Source of the DNA: Hydractinia symbiolongicarpus
Lineage: Eukaryota > Cnidaria > Hydrozoa > Anthoathecata > Hydractiniidae
Length of the DNA stretch: 64,000 nucleotides
Direction of reading: 5' to 3'
Assembly (NCBI RefSeq): GCF_029227915.1
Contig: NC_079880.1
Span: 21,202,501-21,266,500, forward strand
How positions within the stretch are numbered: position 1 is the stretch's first letter; the number at the start of each line of letters is the position of its first letter. The position numbers were made by a program, and so were the translations under genes. The notes beneath the pieces are model-generated. The model searched no databases. It was not told the origin of the DNA and was given only the letters and a program-made list of their open reading frames with translations. Of this stretch, positions 22,067-35,639 are shown one piece after another.

Positions 22067-25000
22067 AAAATCCTCAGTTTGCTATAATTTATTGCAAAAC
22101 AGCCTGAGATAAGAAGATAAAACAAAACATTGAACATAATATATAGTTTGTTACTGTTAATCATCTTCCTGGAAAACACCTATTATTTTTCGATAACCAT
22201 AATCCAATATGATAACTAATTTCTGCAATTCCATTATCGCTTCGATAAGTCGATTTCGTTCTGTTTTGGAAACAAATCACTGACAACAGTCGCAGCAAGA
22301 GACCACCATTCTACACCAGTTTTTGGGACTTTAATCAAAATTTGAACAGTTTTAGACGGCAACCGTTGATCAATGTTGTTATCGTTTGCGTCTGGATCTT
22401 GGCGTCGCCAGCCAGAACTGCCTTAAATTCATGAAGTAAAACTACTTTGTGGTCTGTTGTAGTTTGCCTAAAGCCATGCATATCTGACTGCTTAAACTCA
22501 TTACACACCACTGATTTCTAACTGCAAGTAGATAAATGTAACCCAGTAAACTGTGGAATAACCAGGTTAGTAAAAGTGATAAATTCATGACCATCAGCAA
22601 GTTTTGAAAAACAATATGGAATCCATTCTTCTCAAATTAATAGCAATTTTGCTAACTATGGCATCAATAAAAATACATCTGTGGGTGATCTTGATCAAAA
22701 TGATGTGCCCAATTTTATAATATAAATATATTAATAACTTTAATAAAAAATTCTTTAATACAGCACTGCTGACATCCAGGCAACTTTCACCGATATTAAC
22801 TTTCCAACAACCACCTTACCAATAGTACTGATATTATAATAGGGTGTTTGGCATCTTCTCGTTCAAAAAGGACACCTTATCTAAATCATCCATAGATGCA
22901 TTTTTATTGATAAAATAGTTAGCAAAATTACTATTCGTTTGAGGCTGTCACACAAGATGTTTTATTTTTATTGCCTCACCAAAAAGATGTTTACCAATGG
23001 ATGTGTTGTATTTTTCCTTGTCAAAGCAAATGTCGAGTTTTGCTAATGATCCTTTTCTGTGTATTAATGTAAATGAAAGCTGTTAATTGCGCTCTTTTGC
23101 AGTGAAATATCTTGAAGATAAGCGATAATTTTTAGTCAGGAGGCTGGTGAGCTTTGTGAGGAATCTTTCTGTTTATCTATAGACCATGAAATATCTCTCA
23201 ATCAACCTTTTTAATTCAACGTGGTGACTAATTAAAAAAATTTAAGAATTTTAAATTTTTTAGGGTTCTATTTCACCTTTCCTCCGAGTTCTATTCCACA
23301 AGGTAATAACCAAAAATGTGATATAGCTGTACATTCTCAAATGAACACCAACCATGCTGTTTAAGTAATGACAAAAATCAATCGACTTCGGTCCTTCTTT
23401 TGTAAAGAGAGCGAGAGATGTGCATAGTTTACATGACTATCCTCAAAGACATCAAGGAGCATACCCTACCAATTATTTCCAGCAGAAGTGGCTTAGATGG
23501 GATTCTAGAGTATTTAACGCTTATTTTTTGCTATGCAGACCAAATTAGGATTGGCGCTGTAGCAGACAACTTTATGCAATATTTAATGCATTCATTCAAT
23601 GGATCAAGCGTGCCATTTACCCAACTTTCTTTACATGGTTTGGTTAACCCGGTGCTATGGTAACATCCACTTGCCTATAAGAAATCACCGCTAAGCTACG
23701 GCGCCATAAAATCCAGATTTTAGAAGTAAGGCTTGAAACAAGAAGTGGTAAAATTTGTGTAATAGAAGACAAATAAATACAAATAACTAATTTCAATTGG
23801 CCGAAACAACCCTTATATATTAACTAACTACAGGACCGACATGTAATCGGTGCAGAGCTCAAGGATTCTTTTTGACTGGTTATAGAATTTAACTCTTGGC
23901 CAAGTACCAGTTGGTCAATGTTAAAAGACAATAATTTCTTGTTAATAGTCTCTCATTCTTAAGTGTAAACAATATTCCAAATTAGCAGGATTTCTACGTC
24001 TTGTATATATAGCTAGGTAGTTGGCTAGCTATAAATAACTCTTGGTTACAGTTATTTGAAATGCTATTCATGAGACTTCTTTGCATAAAATCGGATCGAA
24101 GAAAACATTTTCCGACTGGGTAAAGCACAATTTCTTTTTTATAATTCCTTATTTTCAAAAAGGACCATTTTGAAATTTTTTTGCGATTTCAAAAAATTGG
24201 ACTTTAGCTCCGTTCTCAACTCCAAAAACCCTAGCTAGCTGTTTTTGATACATAATAGCGGTTTCTTTAGGTTACATTTTAATATTCTTAATTCCCTTTC
24301 TAGTTTTCAAATTAAATTTTGACAAAGAAGCTTGTTACTTGAACTACCTGCTTTGTGTTATGTTTCGTGACCTTCTTTGACAGCTGTATAATTACGAAGC
24401 TGAATTACTATCCGGTTAAGTTTTCATAACATATATTTACTGGTGAAGAACTCCTGATATCATTTGAAACGCCTACTCTGGAAAGTCAAAAACAAAATCC
24501 CTAATTGCTTGTGATTTCACAGGAACTTTAGGCAAATCAGTTTATCAGTTTTAAAAAACACGTAAAGACAGGGACGCGTCATTTTCAAAAACGAATCAGT
24601 GTCTAGACTTTTTTAGGCAAATCCGTTACTGTGTTTTACCATCTGCGTAGAGAGAAAGTGTGTTTCTAAAGTTTTTCACCGCTGTTGTTATACTCCCGTT
24701 TATAAACTTTTTATATTTCTAGTGCTCCAACAAAAGTCCAGAATGTGTGGAAAATTAAAAATAGGCTCGGGCTTAGGGTGTGCATATTACATAAAATTCT
24801 TTCATTTTCATAATCACAACGCCGGGAAAGCAGAATCGTTCCATTCAATTGATATGACATAAAGCCTCGCAATGAATTAATAAGAAAGTGTTGTATTGAC
24901 ATTTATCTGTTTCCTTACAATGAAAAGAGAAATCCAAATACAATAAATTTATTTCGCCAAAATTGTTAGAGCCTCTAGGCTTCTTGTTTCGTTCCATCTA

Positions 25001-28000
25001 AAAGGGCCGGGGTCTCCTGAGTACAGCTGTATTCCCATCATTACGAAACTGTAAACATTTCATCTGTAGGAAATTGTAAAAGATTTTTCAAACAATTGTT
25101 GCATGGAGATTTTCAAAGATTCTGCCCGGTCTTACCTAAAGTAAAAACATTACAATACATTATTTTATCTATTTATTTGTAACAAGCTTCTGATGTTATT
25201 TAAGAAACAAAAAGATGTAGAAGTCTGTCAGTGTCCCAAGAGAATAAAGATTTTTGCCTCTCTAAGCACCGAACGGGAGTAATCGTGTGTTTGATTCCCA
25301 TGTTAGTAAATATATTTTTAATTTTTTTACTTTTCTTTGCTTTTTTGTTGTTTAAGAAGAAAAGTGTTCAATTTCATTATTTAACTGGTAACTGAAAATC
25401 GGATCATATATGTGGAAATTGTTCGTAGCGTAGATGGAGGCGAGAAGAGAAATATATTTTTTTGCTCTTGGCGGCGGGAGTATTAGATTGTCGGGGTAGG
25501 TGTGGAATGTACATGATTTAAATAAAATGAACTTATTCGGACTTTCTTTTTTACTCTTTTTTATTTAAACAGGCATATGGCTCACAATACCTTTATTAAC
25601 CTCACTGCGTTCGGTCTACGTCATGATCTCGGTCTATATTTTCCAGTATAGACCGGCTAAACAGTCAATTAGCCACTAATACTCAATTCAAAAATCTCTA
25701 TCCCAACACACTTCTGATTTACCCCTCTTCTATGTCAACTCATACGCTACATGCTTTTTTGTGTTTTGAGTGAGATCAAAGACGCGCTTTCAAGTAACCA
25801 TAACACCATAGCAAGAGCCAATTGTCAATCTGTAATTCAACTAATGCTTTCTCATACCCTTCTGTAGTCACTCACAGTTCTTGCATTTTTGCTCTTAGTC
25901 ATTTGTTGTCACTCGTACTACTGTAGTCTGACACGTAGTCACCCTTAGTACTTGTAGTTTGATTCGTAGTCACTCGTAGTTCCATTTGTCTGTCTTATTA
26001 TAACTGATCCTCTGCGAGTTCGATTTATAAAGTTTACGTCGTTATAAAGTATATTTAGGAGGGATTTAACACAAACGGAATAAAAATAAGACTTACTGCT
26101 CTCAAGCAGCGTTTAAATCTTCTATCACACTTGCAATCACTGGCAGTATAACTTCCAGTATTGACTGTACCATATCCCCTTTCTCTTTTAGTTAGAAACC
26201 TAGAACAACGGACAAAGTAGTATTAACAATACTACACGTTTTTGTTTTATAAGAAACCAGTTTTTAAGAAACTTTTACAACTACATTTTTAGGACTATAC
26301 TTTAAAAAAGAAACTGTTTTGACATTTGACTTCTTATTTGAGGAAATTGATTTGAAAGGAAAACTTCTTTTTAAATGAAGCTATTATACTGCACAGACAA
26401 ATTTGTTAAAAACGCATTTAAAAATTAAATGTTTCCATTTTTCCAGTTAAAACAAATGTAATAAGTTAAAAAAATACAAAATATTTTAAAAATGAAGCGA
26501 AATTGTTTAAATTTGGAATAACCAAATATGATGAAAGTACAAAGGGCAAAGAAAAACAAGAAACTTTTATAACTAAGAACATTTTTATATTCCAAGAAGA
26601 CAGTTATAGTTTAACCTCATTGGTCTCTAATCTTGTCCTGTTTTTATACGATTTCAAATTTACATTTAAACTTACACGTATTTTGTTATTAAAGTTTACC
26701 TCTCGCGAAAAAAACGAGATAATCTGATATGAAAGAGCTTGGAAAGTCCTCTAGGACTTTGTATTTTTTTCGAAAAAGTTTATTGGTTCTGGAGATTTTG
26801 GTTCCACTAATTGTGTTGTACTTACATTTTACACAAAAACGCACTGACTAAAAAGCGTATTGTTTATTCAGTTCCACGTTTTTAACATTTCATATATAAT
26901 TTAGTTATTATAGCTAGTTGATGATGTCACAGTTTAAAACAAACTCGATTTGTTTAGAAGGAGATAGGTTTTAAACGCGTGGATTTAAACGTTTCATCTT
27001 TAACGACCAAGAATGACAGATGAAAGAATGACAGTGTCTATTATGGTACGGTAGACACTATAGATTAACGAAAATCACCCTTCCCTCTTAGGTGCGTATT
27101 TTTGTTAATTCATTTTACGCCATTTACGCGTCTAGGCACGCAAAAAAGCTATAAAGGCGTAAAGTTAACCCATATACTATAATTATAAGAAGATAGCTGT
27201 AGAGCTATAAAGCTGTGGAAACAATTTTATCACGAAACTGAGTTTTTTTGCTTCTCTAAGCCTACGAAGCCTATTTCGTATCATCGACGTATCGCCAGCC
27301 AATAAAAAACTGAAGCCTCGCTTGCCTAGCATTTGCAATAGGTGATGCTAGACTAATTACTAAGAATCGTTTTTTCATTACCTTGAAAATCGGAATAAGG
27401 TTTCTAATAAGGTACCAGTAAAAGCATGTTTTAATAAAACAAAATTCCTGCACAAGACCTAGTTCATAAGAATAAGTGTATATAGCATGCAAAAGAGATT
27501 TAAAGCATCGAAGGTAAGAAATTCATTAAAGCAACAAAAGGTTAGCATTGCAATTTAGGTTGACATTTAAACTATTTCGCACAACCAGTGTGACGTGCTT
27601 CAGAGGAACTCTTCCAGAGTTCTTTTTTAGAAAAAACTGTCGGAGGACATATTTTATTTTACTTAATCTGTTTCCTTATAAATGTTGCATAATTAATGTT
27701 AAACAATGACTGGTCAAACGGTCGCAACAATAAACCACATTGACCATCAGGATACAGGTACGTGTTACATATCCAATGAGAAGCCCTGTTAGAAATGCTA
27801 TTTTTATTTTAAACATGCAAAATAAACCAGTCTATTACAAACTATATTTCTGAGTTAAGGTATCTTACTTTTGATCTTGAAATCAAAATCTAGTGTTTGT
27901 AAGCTGCACCGATGAATTTAGCACGGTATATATACTGACGAAAATTGTTACCTTGGACAACCATCATGGGTTCTGCAGCATCGGTCAACTCTACTAAAAT

Positions 28001-28729
28001 ATCCTAAGCCGGAATCATCCGTTGAGTAGGCTATATCTCCAGTTCCGCACCAATGTGTTCCTATTAAATTTGGAAAAATGAAATAAAAGCATTTACATAT
28101 ATGTTTATATTCAATCAATTAGCATTTTTGCGTTTTTAAAAAAGTACGGAAGGCAAATTCGTCATAAAAATCCACGGGAATTCGCCCGCCGCTACTCGTG
28201 GCAGCATCTTAAAAGCAGACAGACAGACAGGCCAGCAACGAGAAATATATGTGGATAGTAGTCATTTTCTTCATATGTATTTCGTGCATTTTGTCCGTCA
28301 GTTAACACAAAACAAATCTGCAGGGCAGCCATTTTAAACAGGAAGAATACGGCTATTAATAATAAGACGTAGAAACTCCGAATAATATTTCCGTTTAATG
28401 TAAAATATTAGTGTTTAAAACTGAGACCACATACTCTCCGACTTTCTTCCTTACGTACTTTGACGATAATTGAGTGTCTTTCGCGCCCATTCCGTGCTAA
28501 AGATGCACAAAATGCTCCTTATCAAAAAGGCAAATGCGACGAATTTTCAACTGTCGTCATAATATTTTCTACGGATTATCAACTGTTTTCTTCTATATTA
28601 AAACCCGTATTCTGCCAATCTGGCAGCAAGAAAGAATGTCGTGCTACGGACACACATAAATGGCAATTGCCTAGAAAAATCCACGGCGGCAGGATTAAAA
28701 AGGAAAGAGAAGCGTTTTGTTGAAGTCAG

Positions 28730-29260
28730 CAAACCATTCAATAAAATTTCGGAACGTTGTTTTCACATTGCCTCTATTGTGTAGAGCTTAAAGCGCTGAT
28801 CAAAAGAATGTATATGATCATGTGTTTTTAATAAACGGCTAAGGAGATATAAGGGTTGAAACATTTTGCTGACGTCAGCCAAGACGCGCTAAAACGCAAA
28901 AATTGCTTTCTTAGAAATTTGTATACCTGTTGCCTTCATTGTATAGATCTTAAAACGTTGATCAAGGAAATGTATAGAATCATTTATCCTTGACAAACTG
29001 TTGTAGAGATGTTAAGGTTTAAAGGTTTTTTGATGACGTCACTAACCCGTCCATTCCAAAACGGATTTGGACACCCAGGTTTGGGAAACTTACCCAAATT
29101 GATCCCAGCTGGTTCCTGGGTTTCCACGCGGTGAACTACTATTGACGTCACCACCTTGGCTCCAAGTTATCTGGACTCAAAGTGTTAAGGGCACTACAAT
29201 GACTTTATTAACTTAAATTAAAACATTTGCGTTAAATTAGTGTTACTGACGTCGCACCAT
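28730..29260 (-). repeat. CRE-motif tandem repeat, right arm
   Basis: This is the inverted counterpart of 9,885-10,440, with ctgacgtcagcc near 28,870 and gatgacgtcact near 29,033. An additional unit (actgacgtcagcaaaa, about 30,938) lies further along in this arm only. Confidence 0.6.
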
Positions 29261-29779
29261 AACGTCAGAATATTTAAAATTTGAGACATAACTTTTTCGG
29301 CAACATCTAAAGAAAATGAAAAAATCCACTTTCCCTGTTACAGACACACACACAGACACGCTATCCATATTATATTTCTTACAATAATACAGAGAGTGTG
29401 TCCGGCTGTCTGTGACAGGCAAAGTGGATGTGTTCATTTTCCTTTGATGTAGCCGAATTTTCCTTTAAAGTCTCCGAAAAAATTATATCTATTTTGCCAG
29501 CTGGTTTACTTTGTATGCATTACGTGATCTAAATAAAGCAACTTGATTTGCTGGAATAATTTTAACGGCTAACTCCCCAAAAATGCTTACCCTCGACACA
29601 AAAACAACAACAAAAGAACAGTCTCTTCGTCTTGAAAAAAGTATATATAGAGTATATTTCGCTTTGCATTTCCTGTAAACTTTACAAAGGGACCACGTGC
29701 AATATCGCAAGTGGAAATTTTTTTTTCAGAACTTAAAGCGTGTGTGTGAAGTTATTTTTTTATTGTTTTGTTTCTGACA

Positions 29780-30640
29780 TCCTGTTTAACTTTTGTCAGT
29801 CTATATGTACAATGCCAGGTTATTTTTGCAGGTGATTGGAGACATTTGATAGGAATTTTTCATGGGTTTTTAACTTAATTGAAATTTATAAGAGGATAAG
29901 AGGTTGTCTGTGTTTTTGGTGTGTTGCAAACTGCTGTCTTTTAAAATTTTTTGCAAACTTTTGTGCGAAAAAGACCATATGCAATATACTGAAGGAACAA
30001 ATTTTTGTGGAATTGGACTCCACTGAAGGCTGTTGTGTAAGCGAATGGCTTTATCATATTTTGTCTTAAACTTTGGTGGGGTGACCTTAACTGTATGTGA
30101 CTTCATTTTTACTGGAAGAAAGTTCCATGGTCTCAGGTTTTTGTTAAGAATTTTATAATTGTAGTATATAATAACTGTGTTTGGCGATGATAAAAAAATT
30201 AGCAATTGTTCTGACAGAAATTTTTTGTTTTTCATATTTTATGAAGTGCCTGAATTTTCTATAACTTGATAGCAATATCGAACATGCTAAATGAAATGAT
30301 TTTTGTTGATTTGGATGTGCTCCCCAAAAAGCGATCTGTTTTAAACTTTGTGTAAACATTTGTGAGGACGGACAATTACCCTATGTTTCCAAATTTAACA
30401 TCTTTGTTGATTCAAAATTTACTCCTCATTCTCTTCGACATTTACGATTAAAATGGTTGGTAAAGGTCACTGCAGACCATCATACTAACAAAATAAATTG
30501 TGTTCTTACCCGTGTATTTTTTTACACTTTTAGTATATTTTTTGGGAACAAGATAGTATGCAATGCATAAATGATTTTCCAGATATAAATTTGATGTTTT
30601 TGACACTTTTGATTAAAATATTAAAGGTTTTCAACGTAAT
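29780..30640 (-). repeat. degenerate satellite of roughly 100-bp units, right arm
   Basis: This is the inverted copy of 8,700-9,500. It contains 77- and 121-codon reading frames that overlap on opposite strands and are not conserved as proteins between the arms. Confidence 0.5.
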
Positions 30641-32769
30641 AAAACGTAATCACTTTATATACTATGTAAATATGTGAGATGTGTTCTTTCTAACTTTAGT
30701 ATTATTTATGGTGTTGTACATGATTCTATACAATTATTTTTATCACCGTTTCAAGCTCTACACATTGGAACCAATGTGTCAACAAATTTTAGGAAAAAAG
30801 TATTGTGTATTGACGGGTCCTGGGACACGTCATGAAAATGCAAGTTACGATTTTCTTTTCCAATGTACTCCTCCCTAAGTGGATTTTGCATGACAAATTT
30901 ATAACGAAAATTTTTTTTGTACCTTAGTGGACTTTACTGACGTCAGCAAAACTTTGAAATTTTAAAACACTTATATCTCCTTATGCGTTTGTAAACACAT
31001 ATGATGCTATATATATATATATATATTTTTATCAGCGTTTCAATCTGTACGCATAAGAGGCAGCAGATGAACTACATTTCACCAATTTTTTTGGGATTTA
31101 CACTTTTGACGTTAGCAAAATATGCAAAAAGACCTATAATCTTCTGCCTGAGTGAATTCTTCCACGGGCCTTATCGACTATTACATTGATAATACTGCGT
31201 GTGTTAAAAAAATCGATTCTAGTAAGCGCACGAAATATGTAAAAGCTGCACGAATTATCAATTCAGGAAATTTGTACGATTAACGGATTCTCGTGAGTTA
31301 TTTTCACAGGCTAACGATTGTTATCAGCAAAAACGTCGGGAAAACTAATTTTTATTTAAGTAACGCTATAAAAAGCACTCTGGTTTGTTTGATTATACAC
31401 CTGCCTCTTCCTTAAAAACCGAGGCGTAACATTAGAATCTAAAAGGGCTTTGACCGTGGCGAAATTACTACAAAATGTTAATTTAACCATGCAAAGCTGG
31501 CAGTTTACAGAAAATATTTTGGTCTATTGCATCTTCATACCTCTATAAACGTGTGATGAAAAGAGTAGAATTGGTTTTTGAAAGTTTACCCATTGCTTTT
31601 GTGAGATCAAGACCCTCTTTTCCCCACACCACTCCCAGCTCTGAGAATAGTTTTATCAACGAATTAACCATTTTGGGAGGAAACACATGAAGATATTGGA
31701 TGAGATGAGAGAATAAAAACTAGGGAAATATGTTGAAATGATCATTTACAAAAGCTGGACGCAATAAAGTGCATCTATTTAACCCTATTAGCACTGGGGG
31801 AGGGCTTAAAGCTCCCACGTTTTTTTCTTTTTTCAAAATCTTTTTTTGTGCTCACTATTAGACCCTGAAATGTTGTGACTTTTCCTATCTTATTTTGTAC
31901 TTTGTAAGTCTAACAAAATTTCTGGGAACTTTTTTCCACAAGTGGCAATGACGTCATTACACCCAAGTTAAAGGTCAATAGTATTCCTATTGTGTTGAAT
32001 TATATGTGTGCCAAGTTTTATAGCAAAATGATTTGTAGTTCGTGAGTAATTTATAAAAATGTGGCCTCAGGCAATTTACCCTCCGGTGCTATAGCTAACC
32101 TGAAAAGCCCGGGTTTAATAGGGTTAGATAAATTTTAAAATAAATGGAACACCAGAAGAGTAAATAAACCTGGATATATTAACCAGCCAAGTGCTCTCCC
32201 TTCTCTGTCGCCACCAACTAAAACAAAAATTTAAATAATATATTAGTCAGAATTACGTAATAAAAACTAGAGAAAAATTATATACAACCCCACACATGTT
32301 GTTAAAAAGGTGGAAATTTTTGAAAATCTGAACCTCAAGCAATTAAGAAAGCCGTTTTAATTTAAGTGACTTGTAAAACGTTGCTCTGTCAAAATAACTT
32401 ACTGTGAAAATAACGGCTAAACAGCCGTTTCTTTTATAATTTAACAGAACACAAAATACTTAGCAGAGCACAAACAAATATACGTACGTATTTTGTTAAA
32501 GTAGTCCTGATCCTCTGACGACTGGATCAATTTTATTTCTTCCATTGAAAGATTCATTTTCTGAAATGCTTCTGTATGGTCCATCGTCTGATCAGTAGCA
32601 TAAACTCCATTGGTCAAATTGATAAGATTGACCAATGATAGCAGATAGTAGCTATTAAAAGAACACGAAAAGTTATTTAAATTTCACGAATGCAAGAATT
32701 GAAAATAAAAAAATCGCTATCACAATAATCTTAAAATCCTTCCACAAAGAACTTTTTAGAATTCTTGTT

Positions 32770-35310
32770 GTCGAACGAATTGTAATTCTTGAATATGCTT
32801 ATAGTGTGTTTTTGTGTTTGTAAGAACTCAAAATTTTGAAAGACCTATAACCTGAAAGAAAAACTTTACGATCACCGCTGCCGTAACGTTGAAGTCCTAA
32901 CATATTCTCGTTTATGTCTTTAAATAAATATTCCTAGTTAATAATGCATGTGAAAAGAGATCCTAAAGCAGAGATCAGTTATCAAATAAAAAATACATCG
33001 TATGCTCTACGAACAACCGCTGCATATTGTTATTCACATAGAAAGAAAATTGGATAAAGAAGAATTAATTGCAATGGTTTATGTCACACGAAACAAATTT
33101 ACCTTAAATACATCGTCTAAGTCTTCAGATGGTCTTGAATGCCTTATATACCACTGAATAGTGATTCAGTCGACTGAATAGTTTTCAGTTAGAAAGTTGT
33201 GACTGTGAACCGTATAATGTTTTTAATTTTTTTAACAAACAAAAAGTACTTGTTGTATTTTTTTGTGTATCGTTAGAATGGTATGCTCAAATACGCCTAC
33301 GTCGAGACGTGTTCAACCAACCAGAGATTTTGTAAACAACCATGGTATAGTGGTTTTAACTGTTTGGTTTAACTTAAAAGTTTCCTGGAGTACACGAGTT
33401 TTTATATAATAATCTACACCAGAGTGCACCAAAATATTATATTAAACTAGAAACGTATTCATTCTGAATTTTTTTTTAGATTAAAAGAACAATTATTTAA
33501 AAACAGTTATTTCTTCCTTAATTCACCGTAGGTACATTTTCTTAAAAATAAGATAGTTTTCGTAAATCTGAGTTATGTTTTCCTTATTTTTCAACAAAAT
33601 CAAAAGGAATTTTTGCAAAAAAAAAGTGCATAAGATGCAAATACACACGTCTGCAATGGCCCAAAATTGGAGCCAAGGCATTTATATCAGCTCCAATGAT
33701 GATTTATTAACTTATCATTTTTCTAACTTAATAAACATGTAGAGTTTCCAGTGGTAAAGTTTCGACCATACGTGTCTTACATCTTAATCAAAAAAAACAT
33801 GTCGAAAAGTAGCCATTTTTGAATTAAAAACAGAAACTAAACATGAAGAGTATTTACTTTAGCGAATTATAAGGATACTGACGTAGAAAAAAGTTCTGTA
33901 TGTGAGAAACATGGTTACCCATTTATACACAACATCACCGCTGACACAACGTTAAAGTTCTAACATTTACTCGTTTATGTCTTTTAAGAACTATTCCTAG
34001 TCTTAAGTTAATAATGCATGTAAGAAAGATCTTCAAGCACAGATCAGTAATCTAATAGAATATATACCGTATGCTCTCCGAACAGCCGCCACGTATTCTG
34101 ATTCGCATAGAAGAAACATTGGTTTAAGAAATATTAATTGCAATGGTTTATGTCACACGAAACAAAGAAATTACCTTAAATACATCGTTTTAGTCTTCAG
34201 ATGGTCTTGAATGCCACTGAATAGTGGCTCAATCGACTGAATAGTTTTTAGTTAGAAAGTTGTGACCATGAGTCGTAAAATGTTTTCAATTTTTATAACA
34301 AACAAAAATTACGTTATATTTTTTGTGCATATTTTGAATGGTATGCTAAAGTACGTCTACGTCCAGACGTGCTCAACCAGAGAAAGATTTTGTAAACAAC
34401 CATATTGTAGAGCTCTTTACTGTCTGGTTTAATTTTAAAATATGCTGGAGCACCCGAGTTGTTTTTATAATAATCTACTTATAACACTAGAAACATACTC
34501 ATATTTTATAGCCTTTTATAGCTAAAATGCATGCAAAAAGAGATCATATAGCAGAGATCAGGTATCAAATAAAAAATATATCGTATGCTCTACGAACAGC
34601 GGCTGCATATTCTTAATCATATAAAAATAAAATGGGATACAACATATTGATTGCAATGGTTTATGTAAAACGAAAGAAAGATTTTACCTTAAATACATCG
34701 TTTAAGTCTTCAGATGGTCTCGAATACCTTAAATCCCACTAAAAAGTGATTCACTCGACCGACTGAATAGTTTTCAGTAAGAAAGTTGTGACTGTGAACC
34801 GTAGAATGTTTTTAATTTTTTTAACAAACAAAAAGTACTTGTTGTATTTTTCTGTGTATCGTTAGAATGGTATGCTCAAATACGCCTACGTCGAGACGTG
34901 TTCAACCAACGAGAGATTTTGTAAACAACCATATTATTGAGCTCTTAATTTTTTGGTTTAACTTGAAAATATACTGGAATACACGAGTTTTTCTTATAAC
35001 AATTTACTTATAAAAACTTTGAAGCTGAGAGTGCACCAAAAACTTATCTTAAACTAAAAACTTAGTCAACCTGAATGTTGTGTTAGATTAAAAAAATGAT
35101 TATTTAAAAACAATTATGTTTTCATTAATTTATCATATCTATATCTTCTTAAGAATAAGATAATCTTCGTAAATGTGATTTATGTTCTCCCTTATTTTTC
35201 GAAAAATAGAAAAGAAATTTTTAAAATAAATAGTGCACGAGATACAAGCATACACGTCTGCAATAGCCAACGATTAGAACTAAGCCATTTATATCAGCCC
35301 CAATGAAGTC
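32770..35310 (-). repeat. tandem copies of the PLA2-upstream block
   Basis: There are three copies in one orientation. Copy 1 is about 32,870-33,700, copy 2 about 33,930-34,490 (partial), and copy 3 about 34,540-35,310. Each carries the same ordered anchors: a gtatgctct.cgaaca motif (33,000, 34,070, 34,583), a gtcttcagatggtct motif (33,119, 34,195, 34,710), and gacgtg.tcaacca followed by gattttgtaaacaacca. Copy 1 contains the 16-bp palindrome attcagtcgactgaat (33,164-33,179), degenerate in copies 2 and 3 and perfect again at 44,874-44,889. Copy 1 sits just upstream of PLA2-D. Confidence 0.75.
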
Positions 35311-35639
35311 CATCAAAAAACAAAAAATACAGCAGTGCAAATCTTACAATCTGCATTATTATATAAATGAATAAAAACATTGAAGGTGTCCAACAACTGC
35401 AGTATATATGTGACATTTGAAATCTAAATCTACTAAAATTATTTGCTTTGACCCTGCCATTGACAGGGCGAAAATTATTCAGAGAGGAGTTTACCAAAGC
35501 ATTTCAAATACATCTCGCCAATTTAAGTCACTTGAAATGTCACATCAAAGAAAAGCTGATCAATGTCAAAGACAAATCTCTCTTAATGTAATTTTTAAAA
35601 TCAGTTAGTTTATTGCAAACCGTCGCGAAGGTTGACACA

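Larger units (their letters stand above)
24998..32651 (-). pseudogene. group III secreted phospholipase A2, copy D (premature stop)
   Basis: Exons 2-6 are at 32,651-32,488, 32,217-32,170, 28,060-27,952, 26,199-26,097 and 25,135-24,998. Phases match B and C throughout. Exon 3 is intact (48 bases, 15 shorter than in B and C). Exon 4 has the calcium loop HWCGTG and catalytic CCRTHDGC. Exon 5 has GYGTVNTG and DCKCD. Exon 6 starts in phase and runs to a TAG at 24,998-25,000 that aligns with the stop of gene B, but TGA at 25,088-25,090 replaces a conserved Gly codon. A product would lose 29 residues, including the last cysteine (MKC), whose equivalent pairs with a core cysteine in bee-venom PLA2. 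So D is probably inactive, or makes a shortened protein. The initiator exon is unresolved. Intron 3 (28.1-32.2 kb) holds the satellite and CRE-type repeats. Confidence 0.8.
22067..33069 (-). repeat. right arm of large inverted repeat
   Basis: This is the reverse complement of 5,724-16,898, with PLA2 copy D inside. Relative to the left arm it keeps about 240 bp containing PLA2 exon 6 (24,973-25,213), has an extra CRE-type repeat unit (30,865-31,130), and lacks the 777-bp TIR element. Confidence 0.92.

Noticed and set aside
29870-30235. 121-codon minus-strand frame in the right arm
   Set aside because: It is read through degenerate satellite units, and the left-arm copy is not open over the same length.
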